Below, piece by piece: positions 23,766 to 37,140 of a DNA stretch of 64,000 nucleotides (position 1 is the stretch's first letter; each line of letters opens with the position of its first letter). Origin of the DNA: Datisca glomerata (Eukaryota > Streptophyta > Magnoliopsida > Cucurbitales > Datiscaceae); assembly GCA_003255025.1 (NCBI GenBank), contig QANY01011365.1, positions 248,001-312,000 of the forward strand, in the 5' to 3' direction. The position numbers and the translations under genes are program-made. Under the pieces are notes generated by a model. The model searched no databases and was not told where the DNA came from. It saw only the letters and a list, made by a program, of their open reading frames with translations.

Positions 23766-26559
23766 TGGAATTTTTCGATTATCTCATGTTGGTTCTGGTT
23801 TCTACTCGGTACTGTCTGATTCTTGGTGGAGTCTTGATCTCTCTTCTGAAATTCGCTCCCGAAATTTATGTTTTGTGATAATTTCTATTTTGTGAAATTT
23901 GTGAAATATGGTTTCTTTGTGAAATTTCTCTATTACCTTTAGTAAGTTCAAATTTGGAGTCTTTGCGGGTTTTGATTCTTCGTGGGTTTTGTATGGAATT
24001 TCTTGTTGGTTCTGTTCAAATTTGTTGGTTCTGTTTTCTTCGTGGGTATACTTTTATTGTGTGAGTATTTTTTGTTACTCGAACTCTTAGATATAGTTAC
24101 CGATCAAGAAAGGATTTAGATATAGTTGAATTGAACTTCATCGTGCCTGGGTGAAACTAAATGGAATATGGAATAAGATTTGATAACCATTTGATAGGGC
24201 ACGTACTCTGAAACATCATAGGTAATAATGATGGTAATGTCATTTAACAATGATATTTTTTTGAATTTCAATGTCATTTAATATGCTGGTTTTGATGAAT
24301 TTTAATGATGATTGCGTATTACTTGTTAGTTATAATCTATTGATTCACTTTTTTATAGTTATATTATATAATAAATTTTATAATATTATTTTAGATAATC
24401 AAATTTTTTTTCAAAACAGAATTAAAATATTGAAATATCTAAAATGTTTCATTTTTCTAAATTTGAAATGACAACCGGAATAGAATTGGCTACTATGATT
24501 TAATGCCACCCTAACTCATCATTTCAAAAAAGGCCATCACATCGTCCGAAACTTATTCGACACACATCCCTCTCCCAAGGCCAAGTATAAACACCCTCTC
24601 TGCATACAATTTAAGGTACGCAACTTTCCCCTAAGGGAAATTTTGTCAAATTTTTTCCAGGATATTGACTTATGCATCACAGGCTCTTCGATAATGAAAC
24701 CACCATCGGTTCTCTTCGTTTTTAGAGTTCTTCCTTTATTTTGTGCATATTTCAGACAAAAAAGATCCTTACATGGAGGAGAGATAGCACACCATCTCAT
24801 GGTAAAGATTTTTGGTAACAACACAACTCTAAAGTTGACTATTTTGCTTCACATATATGCAACTACTCAAATAACTGTACAAATTTGGTTATCCAATTCT
24901 ATTTGATAATAAATAACAAACCGAAACCGTTATTTCTCAATATTTAAAATTCGAGTTCGTCTTTGCGAGGATTGATCTACTATAGAATTACCCTTAAATG
25001 GGTTTCACATGGAATGATCCAATGATGGATCAATCCTGATACTCCAGAAAAATTCAAGACAATGTAGTTTTAAATTTACCCTTAACATATTGTCTTTGCC
25101 TTTTCTTTTTAAGGAAGTGTTTATCTTAAATTTTATCAGATTCAAGCGATAGCTCAATAATTCATCAGATGATTAAAAAACTAATAATATGCTCCACGAA
25201 AATGGTAAAATGTAGAGGTTTTAATTATTCTTGTTTATCAAAATAGATTTTGTTTATCCTATCAATATTACAAGTTTGTTTTTATTGTATCACTTCACTT
25301 TACTTTTAGCTCCTGTTAACACATATTTTTACAAAACTATGACCGTTTATCCATGTGTAAAGAAGGTGTGAAAGCAAGATACCATATTTTGTCTGGCTTA
25401 ATACATTTTATATACATACTTTATTTTATTTTTCATCTTTTCTCATTTATACTCCAGTAGCGTAAGATTTTTTTTCTCTTTTCATAAGTTAAAATAGAAA
25501 TACTTGTTAATTCTTGTTCATTCTTTTACTCTTAATCTTGAGTTTTATTTCAATGCATTGATCATTTTCTTTCTTTAAAAGCTTAAAATTTTGATAATGA
25601 GATAGTTTTTCATTAACTCAACCAATGAAAATGAGTATAAAGTTTTTGAGGGTGTTCAATCAACCCTTTAATAAGTTGAAAGTGTACATATCATGCAAAA
25701 AATCTCTTATAAAATTTCTCATACATAAAATATCAGTAGAGAGTTAAACACCTACATGGATATAAAGATTATGCAAAATAAAGGTTTGGATCTCATATTT
25801 TTTACAATACCTTCACTAGTCAATTTTTTTCTTGAGATATTTCATTTTGGAATTTAATATCATCATTTTTTATGACATTCGATTTAATTAGTTACCATCC
25901 ATAATTTCTCTCTTGTCATTTGAATAGAAATAATTGAAAAAAAATACAAATAATGATAACTAGTTGATTACGTAATCAAAATTAAAAGAGTATACTTATA
26001 AAAAAATATTTAAACATTATGAATTTTGTCCCCTCCCCTTGCTGCAGCTTTGGTTTATTTTAGTTTTTTTTCTTTGTTATTTATTTTTTATATTATTCAT
26101 TTTTAAATTATTTTGTATTTATGTATTTGTACATGTTTTTAATGTGTATTGTATTTCACAAATTTTCTTCTCATTTATCATTTTGCACTTTTATTTTTTT
26201 TAATTTCCAACTTTTTTTTAATTCTTTCATCCTTATTATTTTTCTACACTTTATTTATTGATGTAGCAGTATCAAGTTGTCATGTTTAAATTGTGATTAT
26301 GTCTCATCCACTTATAATTATAACAATATTTATATGCATGTGATTCATGTTTCAACCACTTATGTTTTTATGTAGTACTATCATATGGTCATGTTTTGTC
26401 CACTTAAAAGTATAACATGTATATGCATGAGTCACAATAATAATATTTAGATTTAAGTCATCTTAACTTTATCATTTAGTTTTCACTCAAACAATCTCTA
26501 TGACGGAGTTTGAGATTTTTGGGAAAGCAATATTCTCGACTACTGAGATGAGATGTTAT
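23766..26559. other. mostly AT-rich, one unexplained reading frame
   Basis: Only one part stands out: 24537-24906 is open on both strands for about 90 codons and is less AT-rich. The plus frame reads HPSPKAKYKHPLCIQFKVRN and the minus frame reads KLRTLNCMQRGCLYLALGEG. I do not recognise either. The rest is AT-rich, including an imperfect duplication near 26262-26420 (TGTAGCAGTATCA and TGTAGTACTATCA units). Confidence 0.35.
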
Positions 26560-26925
26560 TTTCAAGATACTAGGAATAACTCTAATAATACTTTATTTTT
26601 TCTACAAAAAAAATGAATAACTTTTCAACGGTCCTTGTACCACCTAATTGGACATTCAAAAGTCAATTTTATTCACTTTTTATTATTTCATTTTTTTTAA
26701 AAATAATTTAGATAGCATTTTGATTAAATTTGGTAACCATTTATTTCTAATACCTTTCCACATACAAATGATTCCTGAACAAACTCTAATTTTTCATAGA
26801 CCAAAATATTTTCAAATTTAGGTGACCAATCACGCTCTAAAAGGATTGGTGGTGACTTTAAATTTATTTTTTAAAATATCTTTTTCAATCGTCACTCCAC
26901 GTTGTATGCACGTTATGGCATATAC
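26560..26925 (-). repeat. Ty3/gypsy leader or LTR segment, inverted copy
   Basis: The reverse complement aligns along its length with 36712-37140 on the plus strand. Shared words include CACCAATC, TTTTAGAG(T/C)GTGATTGG, TTTTGGTCTA(C/T)GAAAA, GGTATTAG, GGTTACCAAATTTAATCAAA and AAAGTATTATTAGAGT. This sequence type is common in plant genomes next to gypsy gag genes. Confidence 0.75.
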
Positions 26926-29509
26926 TATATACACATTACGTCCATACATTAAAAACCTGTGTTTTTTGAAAATCTGTGGACATTGATACAGGGGCGAAGC
27001 CCAAATTCAGATTAAGTGGGGTTACTAATTTCGTTCTTCCTATTTCTGTTTACGGTGTATTTTATATTATTCTAATATATGTGCATATACACACATATTG
27101 TTCAAACCATTAGTGTTAGATTAACGATTCCCCCTTAACTTTTAAGAGAACTTATGGTTGAAAGCAGTGATCCAATAGGGAATCTAGACAAAAAAAAGTT
27201 GTAATCAACCTATGATAGTATCGGAATTTAATAATAACCTCCTTCCAACAATCCACCATTTCTTTTTATCTCTATCAATCTCTTTGTTAACCATAACCTC
27301 GTCCAATCTAAGCTTCAACTCCTGCCCTTTCTCATAACAAATCCTCATTGATGTTTCCGCACTTTCTATCTCATCTATAACCTCTAATTTATTTCCAACA
27401 TATTACTCTTAAAATCATTTTCAGTTCTCAAATGTTGCAAAAAAGGACACGTGGTACACCAATCACAAGAGAGAAAAGGCGGATTTTGAATGTCCAAAAT
27501 CTAATCACGAGAACAAGGATTACCTCCCAAAGAAGACATTTTTTTTTGTTTATTTATTAGCAAATTAGTTCTAGGCCTAATCTTCTACAACCCATTTTCG
27601 ATTCAGACCAACACCATCCTCCCTTTGCAGTTCATTCTCAAATTAAACTTCTTCATTTAAATTTTGAAACTTTTTCGTCAAAGACACTATGAAATGCTTC
27701 TAAATCTACCTTATTTCACACAAGAAGTAATTGTTTTAGGGAAAATTGCCATGGAGAGACCCTTGTGATAGACTTTAACCAAATAAAGACCCCTAGGATA
27801 GACTCAATTATATTAAGACCCTTGTAAAAGACTTGATAGAGTAAAAGACTTATTTAGAATTTATAATGAAATAATTTCATTTGAGTCTCACTTTCTGAAC
27901 TTTCTATAAAAACTCATTCTCGATGGTCACTCTCCTCTGCGAAAGACTTCTCCCTATGATAGACTCATCTTCTCGACGAAGGAATTTGAAGCTCTTCTCT
28001 GTGAACTCGTAAGATCCATCTCTTCGAAATCCTTCTCTTCAAAATCTAAAATCCTTCGAAACACTTCTCTGCGAAGTGAAACCCTTCTCTGCGATTTCCT
28101 TCCACAATAGTCCACGGAACCCTTGGTTCGTTATCGCTGTTGAAGCTCTTCATAGAGTATTGAGATTGTCCTTGAAGCTCTTCATTGAACACTGAGATTG
28201 TCGTTCGCAATTACCGTTGAAAACCCTAGTCCATCGAAGTTGTGCAATTTTCGTTCGAAACCTGGGGTTCGTAGATTTTGATTCATCTTTTCTAAATTGC
28301 TATGCTTACTAGCTTACTGATTCTCATTCTCATATAGTATACTTACTAGCTTTCTGATTCTCATATAGTTATTGGCTTACTGATTATCACACTGTGTGAA
28401 TCAATGCATCTTTTTATTTGGGTTTATGATATGTATAATTGTTGCAAGCTCTTGCATCTTTGGTGATAAGCTATGAAATCTCTTATAGGTGGCAACTTAA
28501 TTAAGTCAAAAGACATCCCTAATATTATGGATATGGGCTTATGATTTAAGTTGTACCTCCTTCACCAATATTGCAGCGGCAAAAGATAGCAAATTATGTT
28601 AATGAAGATGATAAGGACAAACTTAGCTGCCTTTGGAAGGCAGAATTTGAAGAAGAAAGTTAGATACTTGGTGTTAAGCCCAAACCCCCAACCAATCCAG
28701 TGCAGAGGTCACTTATAATGTCACCATACAAATTAGGTATCACCAGTACAACTTTGGTTATTTCTCTCAGTTGTGAATGAATTTTACCTTTTGCTCTGTC
28801 CTGATATCACTGTTTGTATTCTAAGTGGATGTCATTTAGTCACTGGCATGATTTCCTATCAACTGTATGACAAATAATAGTTGCAGAAAGTTGAGTTGGT
28901 TGAACTGTATGTACTATATGATAGAGATTCTTGACATGTTACTACAGCTAGAGAATATATAAGTAACATGACGAAAGATAGACGGGTAAAGGAGAGCACT
29001 GGTTTTTTATGTTGATTCCTATGATAAAAAATTGTAAATACTGAAATTGTGGGTTATTAAATGTACTGAAATTGTTAAATATATTTGGTTTTTTGACATT
29101 CATTTTATTGTATACATCTAGGTGTGATTGTGGCATATTTGCTTTGAAGTTTGTAGAGTTGTTGTATGTTGGTCAGGACATATCTGAATGTTACCCGTTC
29201 ATATGGCCATTTTGTATATGGTTCTTAAGAGCATAAGGATGAGGGAAAGCAGATGTGGCATGTTTACGTTGAAGTTTGTGGAGTTGTTGTGTGTGGTCAG
29301 GACTTATCTGGATGTACTCAAAGTAGAATGGCTAAGATTCGAGAGAAGATGACAGTTGATATTTTTTATCATGGGCATGACATTGAAGACTCTAGATTTT
29401 AGGATGTTTATTATGTTATTAGAGAGTTGTAGTTGTATAGGATGTGAATTAATATTAATGCATTGTTTATTTTCTTTGTTCGCATTCCTTTCATCCAATA
29501 ATCTGATTC
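26926..29509. other. nothing firmly recognised; a leader-like segment near 27.9-28.3 kb
   Basis: Around 27930-28270, repeated CTTCTCTGCGAA words and frequent TCTTCG suggest a transcribed leader, and 28550-28740 has a weakly open stretch without recognisable homology. At 26988 the word GGGGCGAAGCCC resembles a common plant transposon terminus, but no partner was found. Confidence 0.3.
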
Positions 29510-29851
29510 AGGTTTGAGAATGGTGATTTTAAAAATAAGAGCATAAGCAATAACTTTGACAATCTTATTCTTAGTGTAGTGTCAGATGAAAGTGACGAGA
29601 ATAATTTTGAGCCATCTCTAGAAAATTTAAGAATGGTCGAAGATGATGATAAAATAACTCAACCATATTAAGAGTTAACAGAGGTGATAAATTTGGGATT
29701 GGATGGAGAGACGAAAGAAGTCCAAATTGACACTTCTATTTCATGCGAAAGTCACCGACAATTAATTGACTTACTCAAGGAGTACATTGACGTTTTTGCA
29801 TGGTCTTACCAAGATATGCCAGGTCTAGACACTAATAATTCAAAGAGATGA
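29510..29851 (+). pseudogene. Ty3/gypsy polyprotein fragment upstream of reverse transcriptase, plus strand
   Basis: The plus strand reads RMVEDDDKITQPY, stop, ELTEVINLGLDGETKEVQID, then LLKEYIDVFAWSYQDMPGLD. This is the linker just before reverse transcriptase in plant gypsy polyproteins (the usual words are ELTEVINLG and DVFAWSYxDMPG). It breaks off after PGLDTN; no reverse transcriptase follows. Its orientation is opposite to the gag-protease part that lies only about 140 bp to the right, which implies an inversion or two separate insertions. Confidence 0.8.
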
Positions 29852-29989
29852 CATGAAATAGACAAAAATATAGGCCCATAACAACAAAATTCCTAAGACA
29901 TTGGGCAAACTCATTAGAATTTTGGCATTAACACATTACTATTGAAAATTCCCAAGAAGCACGGGTAACTCGGTGACATCCGAATTTTT

Positions 29990-32900
29990 AAGCTCATGAT
30001 CTCGAGAAACCAAGTCCTTTATACTTTCACTTGATGATTTTTCTACTTTCACTTGATGATTTTTCTAAGACTGCGGATATTGAAAGCTGGGTGATATCAT
30101 CTTTAATGCCGTATTGCTCTATTGTAACCGGTTCTTTAAATGAAATTCCCCCACTTATGAAGGATTCAGAAATATAGGGTATGATTCCCATTTCCATATC
30201 GAATTCCCTATTTCCGAGCCTAGCAATCTTTTTTTCTTTCTTTTGAGCTTCCACTCTTCCTCTATCAGTCTTGGTTGGTCAATATCCAAGCCTAAACTTT
30301 TGCTCATTATTGTCCCAATCGATTAACATATTTATGCCTTGATGGTCACTCCCAAGTCCTTTTCCTAGCTTGTATCCCCTTTTTATCATCAAGTTTGCCA
30401 CCATCTGAGATGCTTTTGGTAGGCTTGACGTTGGAGTGAGTTTCCCACTGACGACAAATGTCGTGTTCGCAATCTCAAATGATCGAAATGAGCACTCCAA
30501 TGCTTCTTCTACCACCCAACATATGGCATGGTGGCCGGCTTGGATACCAATAAATCTTCCTCCCTATATATACAATATGAGTTTATGATCCATTATAAAT
30601 TTTAGCTTCTGATATAAAGAAGACGGTACTGTCCCAACAAAGTGAATCCATGGTCGACCTAAAAGAAAACTGTAAGCTGGATTTATGTCCATAACTTAGT
30701 AAACAATACTGAATAGGCTAGCCCGATACAAATTTGTATCTCTAAGTCTCCGTATACTTTTCTTTGGTTACCATCTAATGCTCTTACTATCATCATGCTC
30801 TGTCGCATATGTGTCGCATCCACATGGAGTTTTGATAGTGTGGATCTTGACATTACATTTATAGATGAGCAATTGTCAATCAATACTTTTACAACAACAT
30901 AATCCATACATTTCACGGATATATGTAGAGTTTTGGTGTGTCCAGTACCATCAGCATGGATTTCATCATCTGTGAAAGTGTTAAAATTTGGTGCAGTAAT
31001 ATTTCTCACAATTCCACTCAACTTCTCCACCGTAATGTCATAACAGACATATGCTTGATTCAAAACCTTTAATAATGCTTGACGATATTGTTCAAAATTA
31101 AGAAAAAATGACAGTAAGGATATGCGAGCATGTAAGCGATTAAATTGCTCTATCATCTTATACTCACTTTGCTTGATAAGCTTTAAAAATTCACATACTT
31201 TCTCTTCAAACACTGGTTTTCTTTCTCCATTCCTTTCATTATGTATGGGTCTATCACTTGGCCGCTATGCATTTCTCCTTGAAACTCATGATCATTGTCA
31301 TCTTCTTTGGCTTTCCCTTTCCTTTGCCTTTCAAACTCATCACTTTTATCCATTTTCAAAACTTCTAGCGTGTAGCATCTGCCACTCCTCGTCATCCCAC
31401 CTAATCCTGATATATTAGTTATGGGGAGATCAAGGTCTGACGGATTTAGCGTTTGAGTTTTGTTGTTACCGTTTGTAATAATGTCGTACCCGTACCTCCA
31501 TGGTACTACTCTTGAATCCTTGTAAAAAATGCACCCGGTATTTGGATGGTGATGGGCATCAGAGCATAAGACGTAGTGGTGCGAGTTGACTTTTTCTCAT
31601 AATGTATTGTGAGAGGTTTTGGGATATAGGACGACACTTCAACGTGAACTTTAGACGGTTCTTTAGTTATCATGAGGACTAAAGAGTCATCTTCCTGGTA
31701 TTCCCTTTCTGCTTTATGACGTATTATAAGTATATTTGCATCCAACAACTTTTACACTTCCATTTTAAAATCAACACATTCCTCAATTGTATACGTCTTG
31801 ACATTCTTACGAAACAAACAATCAAAGTCATGCATATACTTCCTAGAAACGCTTTCATCCTCTGAGTTATTTGGTTGATGTACCCTGCTTTAGAAAGAAG
31901 ATGGAAAACTATTTCCATTGACGTGCTCACATCTGCCACATCCTTCTTTCCATATGAAAAATATTCATCAATCGCATTTACGGCGGAATTCCCATTATTT
32001 GGTTGAGGGTTTGAATTGATATCTGGGTTCCCATTAGCCTTTTTGAAATTCAACCATCCATCCTTGAATAATGCCTATACTCTACCTTTTAATGTCGTGC
32101 ACTTCTCAGTCGAATGTCCCACTACCCCAACATGATAATCACAACGAGCAGTCGGATCATAACACCTTGGGTATGGTGGCAGTAGAGGTTCATAAGGAAT
32201 TGACACCAATTGATTATTCTTTATCAAGTGTGGTAAGAGTTCTGTATATGACATGGGGATTGGATCATATTGGATAAAACTTTGATTATTTCTATTCCCC
32301 TTCATAGGCTTATCAGCCTGACCAACATTTTGCTAGTGAATCGGTGGTCTGAAAATAGGTCTTGGGTTGTTTTGAAATGTTGAGAGTGATAATTGTACAG
32401 AATTTGTGAGGTATTTACCATATATGGTGTCACAGATTTGGGTCCTTCCCTATAATTTGAAAATCCTGGCCCGGGGTTCACAACTTGTGATGGGTATCCA
32501 AAATTGATCATCTGTACATCCCATTCTTTTCGTTTCAAGGCAACCCTTTTTTTATGGATGATGCATCTGACACCACTTCTGAAATTCATCCATTCTTTAC
32601 CCCATATTCAATCATTTCACCGATCATTATAATGTCAGAGAAGTTTTTGAAGCATTTTCAATCATCCTATCATAGAATGGGGATCTTAAGGTGTTGATAA
32701 ACAATGCATACATCTCCTTTTCTGACAAGACGGGTTGTACCTGAGTAACTAAATACCTTCACCTTTGAGGCATATTCTTTAAAGCCTTCAATAGGTTTTT
32801 TCTCCATTCTTTGTAGATCCAGACGATCAAGAGCTATGTCTATATTGTACTTGTATTGTCTTAAGAAAGAATCAGCTAAATCTTTCCACTTCCGAATATG

Positions 32901-33600
32901 CTGGTTATCTAATTGGATATACCAGCGAGATGCAGCCCCCATCAAGTTATCTTGAAAGAAATGAATCAGCAGCTTATCGTCATTTGCGTAAGCAGCCATC
33001 TTTCTGCAGTACATAATAAGGTGACTTCTTGGACATGTACTGCCATCATATTTTTCGAACTCAAGTAGTTTGAATTTGTATGGGATGGTTGGGACCAAAG
33101 ATAATTGGGTGGCTTCAATGGTACCATATACATCCGACCCTTCTATGGTGCATAGTCTCTCTTATAGAAAGTCTAGCTTATCTTTCGATAGTGGGTCTTT
33201 GCTTATTTTGGTAACAAGCCTCTGCACCTTGGGTCATCAATACCGGGTATGATGATTGGCTCATTAGCGAGTTCACCTTGTGGAGTGAAAGCTTGGATGT
33301 GGTCAGGTACCATTGTGGATGGGTTGTACCCAACTTTTCCTGTCTGCATCATTTCTTGGACATTTGAAAATGGATGGTGTTGGATATTTACTGGTAGTGA
33401 AGCATGTTGAAAGTCGCCAGTCTGATGACGTTGATAGGTTGGAGTGAAACTAGGTGGGTAAGGTTGAATATCGTTTGGCAGTTTGATTTTGTGATGATTG
33501 AGCCCCTTGCTGATTTTCAAGACAGGCTTTTTGCTTACTGGCGGCGGGGAGTTCTGGGACTCTGGCCATTTGCTCTTTTAGCTCCCTAATTTATTCTTTC
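29990..33600 (-). pseudogene. Ty3/gypsy gag-protease-G-patch region, degenerate
   Basis: In coding order on the minus strand: a Pro/Gln-rich N-terminus (33520-33203); gag capsid (33098-32670) with LEFEKYDGSTCPRSHLIMYC and RWYIQLDNQHIRKWKDLADS, and a frameshift after KEYASKVK; a linker with YDPIPMSYTELLPHLIKNN and the knuckle-like CDYHVGVVGHSTEKC (32305-32075); an Asp/Glu-rich part (31748-31183); aspartic protease (31213-30683) with VLIDNCSSINVMS, where DNG is usual; a G-patch domain (30515-30279) with ATQM-like and IKRGYKLGKGLGSDHQGIN; then a tail to about 30027. Several stops and frameshifts separate these pieces. Reverse transcriptase, RNase H and integrase do not follow on this strand. Confidence 0.85.
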
Positions 33601-33959
33601 ATTTCTTCTCGTGATTGATCTCTTTCTTGCTCGTCCATGACCCGAACTTGAGCTCCGTTCGATAGAGATGTCAGATTTGACTGGCTATCTTTGAATTTTT
33701 TTAAAATAAATAAAAATAAAGCAATGAGATGGTAGATTTTGCTAATGAAGAAGAAGAAATAATAATAACAATAATAATAATGAAAGTAAAATTATGCATG
33801 AGAAATGATACTGTGCAAAGTGAAAGTCCAAAAGTACTAAATTCCATTCAATTAATAGAGTCATCCATTACATTTGAGTATATAGAAGTCAACTACACTA
33901 CTCTGCAACATGAGTTTATATAAATCGACCAAAATGGCCTAAATCTCTGTTGATTTCTT

Positions 33960-36063
33960 CCAAAAACTTAAACAAGTTCTCCCCATTAGGATGGATGGGC
34001 AAAATACTTTTTTTTTTTAAATGATGCTTGTTCCGCCAAATTGCTCACTCTCACAGCCACGCCTTTAAGCCATTCCATAGTCTACCATGATCATTGTCGA
34101 ATCAATTCGTGCTCTTGTTGCAGTAATTGGTAATCATATCTTAGTGTGTCGACATTAACATCATTATCTTGCCGATTTCTCTGCCGCGTCTGATACGCTC
34201 TAACTTGGTGCTCAAGGCTTGCAATGACTTTCAATAGTTTTTCAATATCATTAAGTGACTCAATCTTCTCTAAATCAACTTGTAAATTATCAACGATTTG
34301 TTGTAATGAGTCATATTGTTCTTATAACTCAATGATGTATGCATTTTTCTTATCAACAACCCTCTTAACCTCTTCTAAAAGCTCTTGTACAAGCTTATTT
34401 TTCCTCTCTACCTTCATGATTCGATCCACTCATTCATATATTACCCCTCGCAAATTCTCATTGTCCTCTACCATCTTTCTAATTTTGTTGTTCAGTTTTT
34501 GAGTGTCAGTTCCTAACTCTAAGTTTTTCTGCTTCAGATATTCTTGATCCTCAACTTTGTTTTATCAAATATCTAAGTTGTTTTTCAGCTTTGATCTTGT
34601 GTTTGCCAGACAAATTCGTCTCGACTGTTAGACGTCTGTTTTCTTCGATCTTATGTTTGCTAGGCAAATTCATCTCGACTGTTAGACGTCTGTTTTCTTT
34701 TGGCACTTCTCATATAACTAATCCTGCTCCTCCTTTTTAACAATCTCCTGAAGAGCTTCCGGTAACTTGTATGATTGTATCTTCTCAACTTGTAAGGCAA
34801 TAGTTACTTTGTCTCTACTCTCAAGCCACACTTCATACTCCTTTGTGCAATTCATGTGGTTCTTCTTATTTCACACAATTCTTGTTATTTTCCAAGCTCC
34901 AATTAGTTGCTGCAATTTTTGTTCAATATCTTGAGAATCATAATTGATCTCAATGTCCTTCAATGTGTGCATGCCAGAGAAAAATTATCTCATGTATAAT
35001 TGACGGAGCACCATTAGCAGAGCATAACTAGTACAACCCCATCGTCCTGGGAGCGGGACCCATTGATAGTCGCTACATCTATAGATCATCGATGTCAATG
35101 GCATCCAGTGGGCTTTCTAAATAACATCCTCATCTTTCAACTTTGATAGGTGTGAGAGCCACACCCCATTTGTGGGAAACTACGGATTTCATTTGGCCAT
35201 TCCAAATTCTGCAGTGGGGATTTCGTCTTCATCCATGGACTTGAAAACTTAACTTGAGGACATTCAAAATCTGGTGGACATCTTAGATGTCTAAGGATCC
35301 AAATACATAAAAGAGATGGAGAGCGATGAACTTCCCTTTCCCAAACACTTGTCTGTAAGGAACGACAAATCTTAGTGAGAATTGAAATAACTGGGTTATC
35401 ACCATGTTCGACTTGAAGGAACATTTTTATCACTTTATCATCCACATAACCTTGAATCTTTGGAAATAATACGGTGCCATAGGTACACAGTGCATAAAGA
35501 GCCATGCCATTATCTTCCTTCAAGATATTTTGAGTGAGATCTAGAAAGTAATCCAGTGGTACACACTCATTCCCCCCTTTAACTTTGAACATTTTCTCAA
35601 TCTCATATGCATGGACAGTACCCAAGAGCTTGGATAATGCTCTCTTAAATGTGAGCCTTTTGTCTTAATTATAAACTTTATCCGTGCTTTGCAGCGGGAC
35701 ATTCAGTAGGGCTTGATATTCTTCAATCGTAGGAGTAAGATCAAATGTTCCAAAGGTGAAACATATATACAGAGGGTCTCAGAAATGCATTAAAGCATTA
35801 AGAACATGAGTGTTGACTGTAATATACAGAAGATAAATGACGTGACCATATTTGCCGACAAATAAATTTTTCTGCTCCGGTGAAAAATTCTCCCATATCT
35901 TCTTCAACCTCTCCAAGTCAGTGTGTGAGAACTATATCTTAGTGATTGATGGTAGAAGAACGACATCCTCATTTTTCAGATAATCTCCTTTTCATTTTTG
36001 TGTTTCCTTTGACCATTGAGCTACTGTAACTTGATCTTCTATCATACTCGGAGTGGAAGTCAT
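33960..36063 (-). pseudogene. retrotransposon-associated DUF7745-like protein with coiled coil, degenerate
   Basis: The minus strand starts with ATG at 36061-36063 (MTSTPSMIEDQV) and has several in-frame stops. The best piece (35625-35137) reads CVPLDYFLDLTQNILKEDNG, ALYALCTYGTVLFPKIQGYV then LLCIWILRHLRCPP, which I associate with the DUF7745 proteins found next to gypsy gag genes in many plants; the domain number is from memory. Further on come WVPLPGRWGC, a long charged coiled-coil stretch (about 34900-34100) and an 18-residue internal duplication. It lies directly upstream of, and on the same strand as, the gag-protease region, so it probably formed part of the same mobile unit. Confidence 0.65.
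34592..34699 (-). repeat. 54-bp tandem duplication inside the coiled-coil region
   Basis: Units 34592-34645 and 34646-34699 differ at a few positions only. The length is a multiple of three, so it adds 18 residues without a frame change. Confidence 0.85.
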
Positions 36064-36711
36064 GGTCTCTAAAATATGAATGAATTGAATATTTTTTTTA
36101 CAATCCCTATTACGCAGCATGATGCATGTATGCAAAAAAGAAAGACGAAGTCAGAAGTGAAATAATGGGGAAGAAATTTTTTTTTAAAGAGCGTAGGGCA
36201 TATATACATGAACAAATTTAATCATGATACCATATTTTTCTATCAAACATTAGTCGTGAGATGTGCTATAAGAGTAAAATGCATGTGTGGTTGGGCTCTC
36301 AAATCTCTTAATACGCTCTCAGGTTGTTCGCACTATTATCCGAATGGAGTAACATAGGACCTCAAACAGTATCCCAAAAAGGTCGACCTGAGTAAGAACT
36401 TTCATGAGCCTGCACGGGAATCGCAGTTCCACGAAGGCATTCCACTACTTATTCTTGCCAATCCTAAACGGAAAGCCCGGGTATATGGCTAGTGTATATG
36501 TGTGAAATTAGAAATTATGTAAAGGAATGTACTTCGTAAAAAAATGAACTATATACAATTACAAGCATGAATAAGAAAAACAATAAATCAAATAAACAAA
36601 TCAAGAACCACCCAAAAGGATAACATATGATAAAATTTTGACCTCACTCTCTATCGATCTAAAAGTGGTTAGACCAATTGTGTATCCAGTGGAGCCGCGA
36701 AGCTGTCGCAA

Positions 36712-37140
36712 TGTGCATGCGACGCAGAGCGACGATTAAAAAATCATTTGTGATGAAAAAAATTCGGAGTCGCCACCAATCATTTTAGAGTGTGATTGGT
36801 ACCAATCATTTTAGAGTGTGATTGGTCACCCAATTTTAAAATAAAAATTTTGGTCTACGAAAACTCAAAGTTGGTTCGGGGGTCATTTCTGTGTGGAGAA
36901 GGTATTAGCACCCACAACATTCATTGTTAAAATGGTTACCAAATTTAATCAAATACTATCTAAATTATTTTTTAAAACGAGATTAAAGAAATTCATTATT
37001 GAATGTCCCATTTGGTACATTTTGTATCATAAAAATGAAAAATAAATGACTTTTAAAGGGTGGTACAAAGACCATTATTTTTTTTTGTTTTTCTATATAT
37101 TTTTAAAATCAAAGTATTATTAGAGTCATTATGAGTATCC
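36712..37140 (+). repeat. Ty3/gypsy leader or LTR segment, plus orientation
   Basis: It contains GGAGTCGCCACCAATC, TTTTGGTCTACGAAAAC, GGTTCGGGGGTC and GAGAAGGTATTAGCACCC, a widespread plant retroelement sequence. A 26-bp tandem duplication (ACCAATCATTTTAGAGTG units) occurs at 36776-36827. It is homologous in reverse to 26560-26925. Confidence 0.7.
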
